Assembly (NCBI GenBank): GCA_013398015.1 | Contig: VZRR01013707.1 | Location: 62,001-126,000 of the forward strand | Direction: 5' to 3' | Length of the DNA stretch: 64,000 nucleotides | Source of the DNA: Oreocharis arfaki | Lineage: Eukaryota > Chordata > Aves > Passeriformes > Paramythiidae | Shown: positions 11,766 to 25,097 of the stretch, piece by piece | Numbering within the stretch: the first letter of the stretch is position 1 | How the letters are laid out: every line of letters starts with the position of its first letter | Made by a program: the position numbers and the translations under genes | Notes under the pieces: generated by a model | What the model was told of the DNA's origin: nothing | The model's input: the letters and a program-made list of their open reading frames with translations, nothing else | The model's database searches: none

Positions 11766-12215
11766 CATCATTGTATCACAGAATGTTTTGGGTTGGAAGT
11801 GACCTTAGAGATCATACTGTTCCAACTCCCTGCCATGGGCAGGGATACCTTCCACTAGACCAGGCTGCTCAAAGTCACATCCAACCTGCACACTTTCAGG
11901 GATAAGCATCTACAACTCCTTGAGACGACCTGTTCCAGTGTCTCACCACCCTCACTGTAAAGAATTTCTCTCTATTTTCTAATTTAAACCTATCTTCCTT
12001 CAGTTTAAAGCAACTGCCCCTTTTCCTACCACTACATGCTATCTTGTATCCCCCTTAAGGTACTGGAAGGTGCTATAAAGTGTCCCTGGAGCCTTCTCCA
12101 GACTGAAAAGTGCCAGCTCCCTCACTGTCTTCACAGAAGTGGCCAGTGCTCTGATCATCTCTGTGTCCCTCCTCTGGACTCACTCCAACAGTCCGTGTCC
12201 TTTTCATACACTCTA
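11766..12215 (-). mobile_element. CR1 LINE 3' end, antisense, 5'-truncated
   Basis: Clear reverse-complement CR1 3' region. It begins at the element's terminus (ATCACAGAATG, a copy of the terminal octamer-type repeat), then GGGTTGGAAGTGACCTTAGA, the CCATGGGCAGGGATACC block, and continues through the 3' UTR into the C-terminal end of ORF2 (CTGGAGCCTTCTCCAGACTG near 12088 and CCTCCTCTGGACTCACTCCA near 12170). It is about 450 bp long, cut before the RT core, as expected for target-primed reverse transcription that stops early. Small open frames on both strands within it are not genes. Confidence 0.92.
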
Positions 12216-15200
12216 TATACAACATTAACCTACAGTAAATGAGAATTTTTGTTAAGTTTCCCATTCATCCCTGTAATGTTTTCTTGCTTGGAGGAGTGCT
12301 GTAGTAGACATTTAATTGGTAGTATAAAACTAGTTTTACCCTAGTTATAGGAAGGAATTTTCACTAGCTGTAGTTTTGCCCAGGGTGAATTCTGATGTAA
12401 ATAATGATGTACCACACATACCATGGGTAGGTGATACAGCACAGATTTGATTTAGTTATAAGAAGACCTACCAATTTATAAAAAGTCAACCAATAAAATT
12501 CTATCATCAGTTTTGAATTGTATCCTTAGATTTTTCTGAGGCCACAGAGAAGCATACTGCAGTACATTATCAGTCTGTGGTCGCCTGCTATTTGCACAGC
12601 AGTAAGCTTGCATGGTTCCATTAGCTTGCTCAGTTTAGGCACAAAAAGTTCCACCTACAGATTCGATTCCAGGGCAAGAAAAGCTAGAAAACAGATGCTG
12701 ACCTCTGGCACCCACAGAACATTTCCACACTCAGTTTTCCATTATCCTGGAGGGTGTTCTCATTACCAGCTCCAAGAAAAGTTTTCCTAAGAGTAGTGAC
12801 GCAGAGAACACTGTAAGAATGATTGCTCCCATGGACTGCCAAAGCATTACATGCAGCTGAGTAACAGAAGATGACTTTAACAAGACAGCCATACTGAGCA
12901 CAAACTTGTGTAGTCATTAGTGCAGGCCTTTGGAAAGGTATTAATTTCATGACTCTTGACACCTAAGGACAGGTATCTAAAGGTGCACTCACCAGACTCT
13001 CCTATGACAGTGAGTCGAGCTCTGGGGTTTGGTTCTGCTGCCCACACACATTCACTGCTACCTGCTATGTGCTTAGTCCTGCTCTGTCAGAGCATCAGTC
13101 TGCTTTAGATCTTCTCTCCCACCTGTGCAGTAGCTTTTACCTCAGATGCTCTCAAGGGCAGGTGCACCTAACATCTTGTCAGCAGAGCGTGGACTGTGAG
13201 AAGTCCTGCACTCAGGATCCACCTCAGAACAACATGAGCTGTTCTCTAGACTATGTGGCCTGTGTTGGTCAAAAGCTTAATGTGAGATTTTGCGTTCCTT
13301 TTGAGATTCCTGTGGTATCAGTGCATCCACACAGGGTTGTTTGATGCACTGGACTCCACCTTAGACTCACACCTTTCTAGAAGAGCTACATGGGAAGCAG
13401 ATGGAATATCCTTGGGCACTGGAAAATGCTACCAGATGAGGAAGCTCAGGTAGCTGAATCCTGTCAGTTGCCCATTTCTAGGGAAGAGATGTTTCTAGAT
13501 GTTTCAGTCTGGACATGAATATAATTTGGGAATGTGGATCCAGTGCTTACAGAAAAGGGAAAAACTGAAACCTTTTCAAATCTTTTCTGCTGGCGCTTGT
13601 AGCTGACAAGGGAAGGAGGCCAATCCCATCAGATTAGGATGTGAATTTGGAGACCTTTTCAGTTTTTGACTGCCAAACTTTAAAAACTTCAAACCATCTT
13701 CTGTGTTAAATTGCAGATGCCTGTATTCCTAGTAAAGCATATTAGTAAAAACTTGTTCTTTCACTGTCCTTTTAACTTCTCTCAGTATCCAGTGAATAGA
13801 GAAAAAAAAAACTAGACCATTTTTATTTTTTTTAAATCCTTTTTTTTTAGGTCATTTATTACTTTGAATTTTCCAACATCAGTAGAGACCAAGCATCTCT
13901 TCTCAGGTGGGATGTCCCTTGACAGCCCTTCTCCCTAGGGACAATGGAACTGTCAACCAAACACTGGGTGAGGGACAACACTTATTCTGCAGCTGGTCCA
14001 TGACACGTGATTCTCTTTTATATTAGATTAAATAGAGAGTGACCAGTGTGACCCCATCGGTGTTCAAATAATGTGAAAACCTGGTTCTGCAAGATAATTT
14101 TCACCAGAAAGTAAGAAAGTCCAGAACTCCTCCTGTTAATACAGGGGGAGTAGGTGCTTGTAATGTGCCATCACTATTACAGTGAAGTAAATGATGCTAA
14201 AAAGGGACTCTTCAGAAATTTTTGTCTGTAAAAATATTTTTTTCTCTGTGTGTGGCTGTACTCTAGCCATGGGATATTTTGGTTAAAAGAAGATAATGGA
14301 CTTTTAACAAAAGATAGTTTTTGCTGATATTTCATGGAGGTCTGTTGGACTGTTCAAGGGATGCCAGAGTTCAATGTGTGCTATATAATCACACAGCATA
14401 CCTGCAATTTTTCCCTATGAATACTTGCAAGCAGTGCAGAAATGAAAAGAGTGATTACACTTTGGGCAGACAATTTTGAGTTACTATGTACAATAATCTA
14501 GATAAAATCAATTTCATATGCATTACTCCTGAAGAAGTCTACATGGACTGTTGAAGTCTTAGCCACCTTGACTGCTTGAAACAACATTGTCAAATTTCCT
14601 TTTATAATAATAAGAAAGAAGCACATCACTTTGATTTTTTTTCAAATTCTGTTCTCATTCAGATAGTGTTTAATATTTTGTTCAAATACATTCTAAAAGG
14701 GTTTCTCTTTTTTCATAAAGACTGACATACAACACAAAAAGAGGAGTCTACTTTTGAAAATGTAAAATTTTGAGTAGATAGATAGATGATAGGTTTAATA
14801 CTGTAGAGATTAATAGTAGACATGCTATCTCTAGTGGTCTTCAATTTTATGTAACTGTGTTCTGAATAAAAAATAACCTCTCCTTCCTAGAACCTCTGCC
14901 CAAAAGCAAATGTTCTGTTCCATGGAGTCGAAAACAGTCTGAGAAGCTGCAGATTTCTTCATCCCATGCTTCAACAGGGGTATATATTCAGAATTCAGGC
15001 TTGCAACCTGTGAAGTAACACTGGCTTCAGCATTTCCAAATTTGGTTTAAAGCCCCAAAAGGCTTTAAACACTGAAAAATCTCTTTTCTGAGCTTTTCTA
15101 TGGTCTGTGGCAAATACAGTTTTAACTAACTTTTACAATAATTCATTAGTGGGCCTGCCTCATTTCTCATATCTTCAGAAATACTACATATACACATTTG

Positions 15201-15623
15201 TAGAACATTAAAAAGATTATGTAAAACACCACAAATGGATACTAAGAGGCAAGAACAAAATTTCAATGTAAAAAGTTCTATTGGGAACGAAAAAAGGGTA
15301 AATGCCACATCTTGGGAAAAAAAGCACAGTTAGCAAATAGAGGGTAATGCAATCATAAAATAGCTAGAGATTTGCTAAATCTGGAGAGAATACAAATAAT
15401 CTAATTTTAAGAAAGGCGTAAATGTACTGAAAATGAAATGTACTGAAAGGACCAAAGAAATGGACTGTTACTGACTCAGTCGTTTTATTAAACTTCTGAA
15501 TATTTTCATGCTTTTCAATTTAACCCTTTCTGATCCTGGGACTTCCAAGCATTTTTTCTACCTTTCTCATGAGGTTTCATTTTTCCTTCCAGATGATTCC
15601 AAGACAGGAATATTCTGCCACTA
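12216..15623. other. Non-coding stretch
   Basis: No gene, RNA or known repeat seen. There are A/T homopolymer runs near 13801-13850 and a short ATAG run near 14776-14790. The frame at 13069-13344 lies in a less AT-rich patch and has no recognisable motif. Confidence 0.45.
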
Positions 15624-15667
15624 CATCATGACTGGAACAGTTCTTCATCATGACTGGGACAGTTCTT
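15624..15667 (+). repeat. 22-bp tandem duplication, two copies
   Basis: Units 15624-15645 and 15646-15667 are identical except for one base (GGAACAG versus GGGACAG). A simple local duplication, too short to call a minisatellite. Confidence 0.9.
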
Positions 15668-16248
15668 CTTCAGATGCTTCTTATGAGCATTTCCTTACTG
15701 TTAGGTTCCAATTTTTATACTTTCACAGCTCTCTTTATTCAAGCTGGGCAAACAGCTTTGTGTAAGTATAAGTTTATTTTCAACAGGAGACTGCAAAACT
15801 GGCATGCAGATAGGGAGAGCCCTTAAAAAAACCCGTTTCATTTTCTGGTTCCTAAATCCAGCAAATTAGACTTAATTGTAAAAACATGTGAGGAGAATTT
15901 ATCTAGACTGCTCGCAGTGAGTTCCCTACATCTCTTACATCACTGGATTGAGCATTACACTGGTGGGAGTTAGAGGGAGAAAGACTCACTGGTCTTGCTG
16001 GTAAAAGGCTCTTGTACTTGTAGAACTGTACTTGCTACTGCGTAATTATATGAAGATCATTTTAATATAAAGATTGCAATCAAAAATCCACATTTCAGAA
16101 AGCAAAAAGTTCCAACCAAAAAAACCCCCACTGGCAATATCTCTTCTGTTGCATGGGATTTGGTCTCAGAGTTACTATGAATGTTTCTGACACTGTCTTT
16201 ATCTGCTTCACTGCTTATGACATGGGGAAAGAAGGACACATGAGAAAG
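15668..16248. other. Non-coding stretch before LTR B
   Basis: No recognised feature. Minus-strand frames that cross into the LTR beyond 16255 are open only because of its GC-rich sequence. Confidence 0.45.
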
Positions 16249-16426
16249 GATAATTGTTGCGGTGCGCTCCTCACAAACTGGGCACGGCCATCTCCTCCCC
16301 TCCCGCCGTGTGTTTCTCCCCTCCCACGATCCTTCCCATTGGCTCTGTACCCCCAGCCCGCCAAATTCAAACCCCGCGTTCCTGCACCACTGGGTGTTCT
16401 GTATCCTCCCCCACCCACTCACAGGG

Positions 16427-16432
16427 GTATAA
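16427..16432 (+). promoter_or_regulatory. TATA-like element of LTR B
   Basis: GTATAA in the sequence CAGGGGTATAACTG, 52 bases upstream of the AATAAA signal. This is the spacing expected for a short R region. Confidence 0.55.
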
Positions 16433-16483
16433 CTGAGTGTGAAACGCATTGTCTCGCTTCTCCTGGCATGACCCCGGTGCCAC

Positions 16484-16489
16484 AATAAA
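16484..16489 (+). terminator. Poly(A) signal of LTR B
   Basis: Canonical AATAAA within CACAATAAACC, preceding a pyrimidine-rich U5. In a provirus it would direct 3' end formation of the viral transcript. Confidence 0.6.
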
Positions 16490-16671
16490 CCCTGCACCAT
16501 GTCGAGAAGCCCCTCCGCCTCGTCTCTCCTTCCTCAGCGCGCCTGTACCATCGGTGGGTTGGGCAAACCCCTGCTGGAACTTCGCCAGCCCTCCCGCGCC
16601 TCTGAGTGATCCGGCCGGCCTTTCCCCAGCCCGGGTGGGTGCTTGGCACTGTAGCCGGCAGTACCACAGCA

Positions 16672-19600
16672 GATGATGGAGAGACAGGATCCATAAAATG
16701 AATCCTTCCATGTTGCTATATTTTTCGAAATAAAGGCTGCCCATTCTGCACAGCAGCCGATTTCTGTTGGTTATAGTATAAAACACATGAAAACATGCAG
16801 TGATTGCTATTGTTTCTTTCTCTAGTACCTTAGAAAATACTGAAAGTGCTTGAATCTGCACACACAGACACTGAAGTACTTGTCTCCTCGTACAGATTAG
16901 ACAGGGTTTGAGGTAATAAAGTTTACAAAACTTGCAGCATTTCATATCTCCATCTTTTTTTTCTGTTCAGCAATATTTGCCTTTTAAAAAATACATTGCC
17001 AAAGCACATTTTTTCTTGTCTGTTCCACAATGCTCACCAAACTCACAAGGCACACATCTGAACTTTGATGAATGACCAAGCATGAGACCTTTAAGTATAA
17101 AATAATTTCCAAAGCCAAAAAGTGACCTACAACAGTGCTCCATGCAGCGGTTGCCAGTGTGCCAGAGGAACCAGCTCTTAATACATCCTGGAGAAGAATA
17201 AAGAGTGGGTGCACGCACACATTCAGAGTGGTCCTATCATGCTACTTACACATTTGTCTCCCCTACATTTTGTGGGCTGCAAAAAGTGAGCCCTATTTTA
17301 GTGTTTTTCTCTGGCAACAAGAAAATACCAAGCCTACTGTAACGCACCACTGCTGTTACACACAGAAGAAGTGCTATTTATAGCCCGTCAGAAGTTTTTG
17401 GAGATTTAAGGAACCTCAGGTCTGAGTCAATACTAGAAAAATACTCATTAATAAACATCACTTCTTCATTAGCACCTCTAGTCTGCTCTAGGTGCACATC
17501 AAACACATCAATACAATCGAAATGGCACAGTGGAAGTTCCTACATGCGAAAACATTGGACAACACTGCGTGATGCTGCTGCCGTTTAAGTACAAAGTCAA
17601 ACCAGCAGCAGTGCAAAGTCTTTTTCCAGTCAGTTAAAAGATATAAAGCACATGGCTGTGTTCAGAAATGGATGAAGCCTAGTGATGGTATGGCCATGTT
17701 GGCTTTTTGAAGCTTTTTGGTTTTACCGGTTCAATACTTACCCATTCACGTGCCACTGCTGTTCCCAATTCAGAAAATTTTATAGGTCTCTATACCTTCA
17801 CAACCAAATTTTGCTTGACTATCTACCAGCAGAAAAAAAAATGCTGCCATAGAAACCATCTTTTCTTCTGCCTTAGCAATCCCCCACCCAGAAATTTGCC
17901 ATACTAGTATTACAAAGAATATGCAGAAGTGTGTATTTTTGCCACAGTATGTGTTTATAATTAGATGAATGTTAAGAACTGTGTATGAAGGCAATGATGT
18001 CAAATCAATAAGTGGTACTACATGGCAAGTAAGATGTTTATCTATTTCACTATACAATCAAATTGATTATGCCAGCATTTGTTGTTTGTTTAATTCAAAA
18101 TTTTTAATGAAGTAAAATGTGAGATTTTAGTATAGTATGTTCTTCTGTTATTTGGCCTGTGTTTCACAACTTCCTTTTGCTTCTGGAGGTTTAACATCAA
18201 ACCTATAAATACAAGGTAAAAGAACAAGTAAATTTTAAATAATAGTTGATTTTCCATGCCACTGTTCGTGTCCACTTCTTGTCTCCTCAATGCCACAGCC
18301 ATCATCACTTCACAGTGTATCCCCAAGCCCCACAGCACCACCACAGCCAGAAAGATGGCAGGGCACCAAGGAGGGGTCCCTGTGCAGCTCTTCTGGACTC
18401 CACAGTCTCTACAAAGTGCTAAGCAGGAAGAATCTGATCACAGTACTATGCTGTCCTTGTCTTGAAATACATGCAGTCTTGGATATGGACCTTTGTGGGT
18501 AGCAATTTCCTCCTGCCGGTCAGTAATTTTTGGCTCTTCCAGCAGCTGCAAACCACAGTGACACTCTTTGGATGGGCTGGAGCATGTCTGGTACTGCATC
18601 TGTGTTGGCAGGCAGCAGCTCCTTGACTTGACTAATACAGCTGCTTGCAATTTTGCTACTGTGAACATCCAGTGAACTACACTAGGTCTTCAAAAGTTTT
18701 GCTTTATTCTGCCCTATGGTGAACAGCAAGTACACAGACCTCCCCTGCTTCTTCCTAGGACCTCAGACACAGCAAACCCGGGTAAAGTTACATATTCTGT
18801 TCACACCAGAGCCAAGCATGTCTTCATCACCTTTGTTAAATTCCTTATTTCACCTTCCTTCCTTGCTCAGCTGCGAGAAATAACTACACAAGATAATATT
18901 AATTTAATTTGCTTTTCATTTTAAAATGAGGACAAATACTACCTAAAACAAATTCCAATGCTTTCACTATTTGAACTACTGCTGATAATGCCAGTGAAAG
19001 AAGGTAAGTCACTTATTAACCTTAAATAACTTGACATTTCAGTTTTATTAATCAAAGTCTTGTCAATTAAATAATATTTCATCATACTTTACAGATTTCA
19101 GCAGCACACAGAACTCTTAAAAGAGCCATGTAAGTTCAGACTGAGAGCATGGCAATCTGCAAAATGGACAGTGCTATCCCAGCCACTGCTGGCTTATTTA
19201 CGTTTGTTCAATTGTACATTGTACAATTTTAACAGTCAGAGAAGAATTTTAACACAGAATTAAAAAATAATTACACTGTTTTAACCTTTTACAGACATCT
19301 AATCTTATACCTCTGACTGTTTTACCTCTGTCATTAATAAAGGCTAAAGAATTCAGAGAAAAATAAAAGGAAGAAAGGCAACAGAATGACTTCTGTTTGT
19401 GATTTTATTAGAGATTAATGGTCTGTCTCTGTTGTACTAAAGCCATTGGTAGTGAAGCAGGTAATTCCTTATATTCTATTTTATATTAGACATTCCATGC
19501 TAATCTACTGCTTTACTTGCAGAGATAAAATCAGAAGCTCACCCTGCAGGAGCAATGCTTATAGTTTTCTGAAGGGTCTCTACTGTATTCCCTTTTTTCA

Positions 19601-22600
19601 GATGTGCATGGCTTTGCGTGTCAAAATTGTCCAACACATAGGAGAGGTGTGTTTTAAAAATTCAGCCCCAAGCTTTTAATGCCCCAGATCCCCTTATCTA
19701 ACAGCTTTGAATTACCTTGTGTCATTTGTGTTGCAGGATGCTCTTGAGGGTATAACTGATTAAATGGCACAAAATCTAGCAGTGATGGAGCAGCTTCAAA
19801 TTCAAGGCCATTAAATGGATTCTCAGGCTGTCAGGCTTCCCATAAAGAAACTCTGATGGCCAAAACAGATATACAGTAAGTTCTAAAGGAGCTTCAGTGT
19901 TTTCCCTCTTGGTTTATAATGAAGCTATTTGAGTTGGCCCAGTTAATCATCCTTCAATTATGTAACTATTTCTCTGTTTCCCCAAAACAAATTTCAGAGC
20001 ATGGTAACTAACTAGTGATTATACAGGTCTTGAACAAGCTGAAATGCTTTCAAGGTGTTGGCTTAGTAGAAGATTTCCTCTTTCAGTACTTGAAAGACAA
20101 GAAATAATTATAACTATGTGGCAATAAACACGTTTGTTTGAATGTGTTTGAGCATAGTGTCTGTCCAGTTGAATGAACCTCATGAAATATGTGTTGTTGC
20201 TATCAAAGCTCTGCACAGGTTATGCTCGTGTTAGATATTATCTCTCAGGAGATCTCATTCTTCCTTCCTTTAGGCCCACATTCTGACCTCATCAATGTGT
20301 ATCTCTTAGGTACTTGGATTTCAAAATACCTTCACACTTTGTGGATCTCCCATGTGTTGGGAGATGGTTACCTTTGAGCATCCAGTGAGTCATGATGTTG
20401 CTCATCTTGGGAACCTCTCCTTTGTTGTAATGCAAAAATAGATGTTTTGGCTACTGATGCGGTATTACATCACTTTCCTCTCCCCATGCCGCCCCCCCCC
20501 CTTCTCCTTTTTTTTGACTGTGTTTTCTTCTTTTTGTGTATATATATGCTGTCCTTTGTATTTTAATTTAAATTATAACAAATGCAGGGCAGACACCTTC
20601 TGGCTGTTTGCATGTTACTTGCCACAGAAGGCTCCAGCTCCAAGCCTAGTAGTCCCAGATGGCACTGTAATAAAAACAATAAAGATAATCTCATAATTCC
20701 CCAGGGCATCAGCCACAAATTCCCCATGTAGGATGCACTCTCTCCCTCAGCATTGATCAGACTTTTCTGTCAAGACAAATGCTCTGAGGAGATCAGGAAT
20801 TTTCAACATTTTTACACATTTTCCTGAATCTACACTGTGCATAAGTGACAGACAAGGGTGGCTATCCACAAATTTGTGTATTCAGACACACAGAGAGATA
20901 CACATACACACATTTTCTGAGCCTTGGGAGTTATGAGAATTTACTGCTCCCGCCAAGGTATTCAGCTTCTGCACCACTTCAGACACTTCCCTGTGGCAGT
21001 ATAATATGAATACCCACAAATGTCTACCTGCTACTTGCAAATCCGATAGGAAACTGCTGAGTCCTGAAACTACCTGTCAACGGTACACCTGTAGGTCCAT
21101 GGTGAAAATTCATTCAACATATTGCTTTGCTACAAGTGAATTATAATTAGTGGATAGATCTACTCACCTTGATTCAACCATCCAAAAATACATTTGGCCA
21201 TAGGCTGGACTACGCACTTTAGTCTGCCTTTACAGTAAATGGAGACATAATTCTCCCTGGAACAAGGGTCCTTGTGAAATAGGGGTCCTAAAATAGATGA
21301 GATAAACTCCTCCTAATGCTCAGGGCCTGGGATGAAAAAAATTAGACACCTGATTTTAGATTACTAAAGTTAAATGTGATTGACCATTTCTGGGATTGTT
21401 GTTTTGCTGGTTTTGTCTCTCCCCTGAAGATGTGTAAGACTTTGTGCCACTATTTCCTGAATGTCAAGTTGTGAGGGGGGCCTGTGGGGAGATTACGACA
21501 TTTTGTTTACCATGCTCTATTGGGAAATTGTGACTTTTTTGTTTACCACTGCATGGCTAGGTTTTACAGATGGTTATCAAACCTGCCTCCTCAGTCAGTT
21601 TATTTTATTTTTTTAATGCTGGTAGAGGCTTTTAATTATATCTTATCCCTAGAGCTCAGTAAACCTTCATATTCCTAATACTCTTACAACCAGTTCTGAA
21701 ATCTAACAAGTATTTAATTTTGATCCTCTGTAAGAAATTTTCTCTCCTTCTTCCTATGTGATAACAAATTTAATTTTTACCCCCAAATTTCCCCCTCTCT
21801 TTCTGGACGATTATGTTGTAAAACATAGGTCCTCTCAACATTTCTTTCCACACCATGATGTCCATAAATGTTGAATATCAGGGCTGGAAAAACATTAATA
21901 ATGGATAATAATTTAATACTTCATGGAGAACAAGTTGAAACACATAATTTGGAAACTTAATGGCCTTTGTAGGTCGAGACTGAGACAAAACACACTGAAG
22001 GTCCCCGTTTATGCTGGTATGTTGCCAGCGCCTTCACAGATGAGTTCACAGGTTGCAGCGTTAAGGAAGGAGGACCAAAGCATTCAGGAGAGTATTTGGA
22101 CTGGATATCAAGCAGGGTGTATAAGCACCATCCTGAATTAGAGAATTCAACCTTCCTGTGAATTCATCTACTCTAAAATTAATCGGACAGTAGGAGAAAC
22201 TTTTTGGAAGATAGGTCTATGAGTTCTAATTTTTTGATTAAACAAAACAAAGCATTGATAGGTACTATTAAATAGTGGTTTTATCGCAAAGATATTCCTT
22301 TAAATGGTCTGTATGATATGAAGGAGATTACTACTAATAAGAAGATTACTAATAATACTAGTAAATATAAGAAATATAGCTTTTAAAAAAATTATTGCAG
22401 TTGTTCAAAATATGATGTTTGATCATCCCTTATCATTCTGGAGCCAACAGAAGATTCTTACAGTGACAAATTCATTTGCGACCTCTAAAATTCCAGGAAT
22501 ATTTATTTCCACTAATAATGAGCTTGTCAGCTGGGTACTCTGCAGCAGTTACAGGTAAATGCCCTTTTTCTGTTGAAAATTCTAATCCATATTTGCATAT

Positions 22601-24654
22601 TTAAGAAATAGGTGCACGAAAGCTTAGAAATTAATGAGCAAGTTGGCAAAAAAAAAAAAACAACAGCTCCGATATGTTAGCAAAGCAATAAGTTCTCTAG
22701 CAGAATGAATAGCTTCTCTGAAATCAACTAAAACTCACTGTAACAATTTTTAATAGCTCAGTATACCCAGTGGTTTTAGGAAAATTTGAAAAGAGACTGA
22801 TCCGAGTACCCTGCTTTAAATAAATATTTAATCCATGGCAATAACTGCAGATATTTTTCCCCTGTGGAAATTCTCAAAGGAGAAAAATGCTACATTGATT
22901 CTCGTATTTATTACAAAGTGTAGTTTGTCAATTGCCATTGCCTAAAGTTTCAATTTCATGTTTTTGGATTTAGAAGTGTTTTGTGTTTCTGACATTATTA
23001 ATTTATTAAGGTTTTGAAACTTCTCATGAAAAGTGTTTACCAAACTGGCAATACTCTAACTTTCTATTTCCTTACATAATCTGTACTGTCTGAAACTGCC
23101 AAATCAAATTAGTTGAGCAAATATTTTCATTCTAAGCACTAAATGACGCATTAAAGTGCAAGTCAAATAGTAAATAAAAATAAACATTTTTTTGTCTGTG
23201 TGTGGTGCCGGAATTTAATGACATCATAAACCCGTTGCTTATCCTGCTTGCAGCTGCCATATCAGAATAAGATGCGGCCTCATAAGAAATAAGTATTTTG
23301 GGAGGTTTTTTTCCAGGAAAGGGCAGAAATTATGAAAAAATCACAAACTCTTTTGCCAAAAGAATGTCATTGATTTTACTGTTCATTTTACAGTTGTTTC
23401 CAGATGGCATGACTGTTAATCAGATAAACATTAAATTGAATATCAATGTTCCCTTCCCTAAACAGTCAAAGCTCTACTATTAGCATAATTCTAATTTTTA
23501 ATTATTTAATTATTTGTGTTGCAGGAGTACTCAAGGGTCTTTATCAAAATCTGGCATAAACACAGATGAGCAGAGTGTTCTTGCACAAGAAAGTTTAGGT
23601 AAGTTCAGTGAAGAAAGAATAATGACTATGGAGACTTGCTCCTAGGATTTGAGAAACAGAATGACTTTCTGGGTTTTTTTCTAGACTTAAATTTGTGTCC
23701 AAGTGTAGTCAGCTAAAGCTCAGTCAAGCTTATCCTTCTTCATTATTTGTCATGCAAAGACTACCTTTGGCATGTCTAGGATTAAAATGATAACAGAAAA
23801 CGTCAAAGTTAAACTGAAAGACCTTTAAAAATTTGGATCCTGTGGCAGATGAAAAGATTCTGTTTTATGTTCATTCAGGCAAATAAAATTTTCCAGGATA
23901 ACTAAGGGAAGATAAATTTGGTCTGTGCAAAGAGTAAATTTCAGTGAAATTTGATGTAACAGAGATAGAATATGATAATTATTACTATCTTCACTGAATA
24001 ATTCTACAAGACATTGACCACTGAGATACTTTTCTGAGATTAATAGGATGATTTTGTCTCGCCTATCACTACGAAATTGATTGTACTCCTAGACCAAAAG
24101 CTATGATCTTAATTGATTATAATTTTATTATAAGGTACAGCTCAGTCTTAAAATACTTAGCAAAGTTTTATTTTTCATTGAAAAGAAACTTTTTGAGTCT
24201 ATCCAGTACTAAGTTTATAATTGGCTACGTAAGTCACTCACTTATGAAGTTGGATTAGTAGAGTACACTAAGCAACTCAATATTATTTATATATTGCACT
24301 TGTCATAAAAATCTACTGTTTAAAACACATGTAACCATCACATTTTTTTTCATGTCTCTACCTGATTCATAATACCCCTTGTGATTTCTTTAGCCCAAAA
24401 TGTGAACAGGAAATCTCTTAATTTCTTTTCCAGTGACTGCTGAAACCAGTTCTCATCTTCTCTTCCTCAGATTTTTAAAGTGAAAAATAAGATCACAAAT
24501 AGAGCCACCGCCCAGGGGAGAGGGACTAGAAGTGAAGGAAATGAAGCACTGCCAATGTTCCCAAAATGTCCTTCTGTAATAAAGCTAAAGTACCTTAGCA
24601 GGCTGGCATATTACACTAGCAGGGCAATGCCAGAGATTTGCGCTACCTAATTGC
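16672..24654. other. Long AT-rich non-coding stretch
   Basis: About 8 kb with no transposon, RNA or gene recognised. It contains a C10 run followed by T runs at 20492-20514, a 9-bp perfect inverted repeat with 1-base loop at 19210-19228, and an A12-type run near 22651. The patch 18256-18650 is somewhat richer in GC but shows no domain or repeat that I know. All open frames are short. Confidence 0.45.
20492..20514 (+). repeat. Homopolymer C and T runs
   Basis: Ten consecutive C followed shortly by a run of eight T within a pyrimidine-rich segment (about 20473-20530). Low-complexity sequence, prone to length error. Confidence 0.85.
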
Positions 24655-25097
24655 AAGAGATTTCCTTGTTGGGTGAAGGTGTCCAGGATGGTCAAGATGG
24701 ACCTCTTTCCCTGTAAGGAGAGGTGAACGACCCTGGCTTAGCCACCCCTTAGAGACCTAACAGCAGCACTTTACAAAGGGCTTATCGAGAACATAGATCT
24801 GGGCTCCTCACAGAAGTGTGTGGTAGGAGGATGAAAGGCAGTGGGCACAAGCTGAAAGAAGGGAACTGAAACATAATGAAAAGCTTTTTCCAAGTGGAAA
24901 GAATACAGCAGTGGCACAGGTTGCCCAGAGAGGTTGGATGTTCTATATCTTTGATGTTTTCAATACCAGAATGGACAAGACCTGAACAACCTGGTGTGAA
25001 CTCACATCTGACCCTCCTTGCGCAGGATATTGGACCAGAGACCTCCTGAGGCCTCTTCCAGACTGAATTATCTTGTGGTTCTATGATTCTGTGATGT
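24655..25097 (+). mobile_element. CR1 LINE 3' end, sense, 5'-truncated
   Basis: Sense CR1 covering the end of ORF2 and the whole 3' UTR. Landmarks in order: GGTGTCCAGGATGGTCAAGA (about 24680), AGGAGAGGTGAACGACC, GGCAGTGGGCACAAGCTGAA (about 24838), GGCACAGGTTGCCCAGAGAG (about 24914), and the terminus TGGTTCTATGATTCTGTGATG (25076-25096) with the octamer-like tail. It is diverged, with many small changes, and has no intact coding capacity. Confidence 0.92.

Larger units (their letters stand above)
16255..16671 (+). mobile_element. Solo LTR of an endogenous retrovirus (LTR B), CpG-rich
   Basis: A compact LTR of about 417 bp in sense orientation. It begins TGTTGCGGTG and is proposed to end CCACAGCA at 16671. 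Flanking 6-mers GATAAT (16249-16254) and GATGAT (16672-16677) differ at one base, consistent with a class II-type target-site duplication. U3 is C-rich with a CCATTGG box near 16338; TATA-like GTATAA is at 16427-16432 and a canonical AATAAA at 16484-16489, followed by a CTCCGCCTCGTCTCTCC U5 start that parallels LTR A. Unlike the surroundings it is dense in CpG, so it has had little time to lose them by methylation-linked decay, or it is unmethylated. No gag, pol or env sequence lies next to it. Long antisense frames across it (up to 192 codons) are by-products of its GC content. Confidence 0.78.

Noticed and set aside
16057..16945. Minus-strand frames of 147 and 192 codons
   Set aside because: They lie mostly over the antisense of the CpG-rich LTR B, where stop codons are rare because of composition.
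19210..19228. Perfect 9-bp inverted repeat with a one-base centre
   Set aside because: One such palindrome is expected by chance in a window of this size, and nothing around it suggests an operator or hairpin gene.
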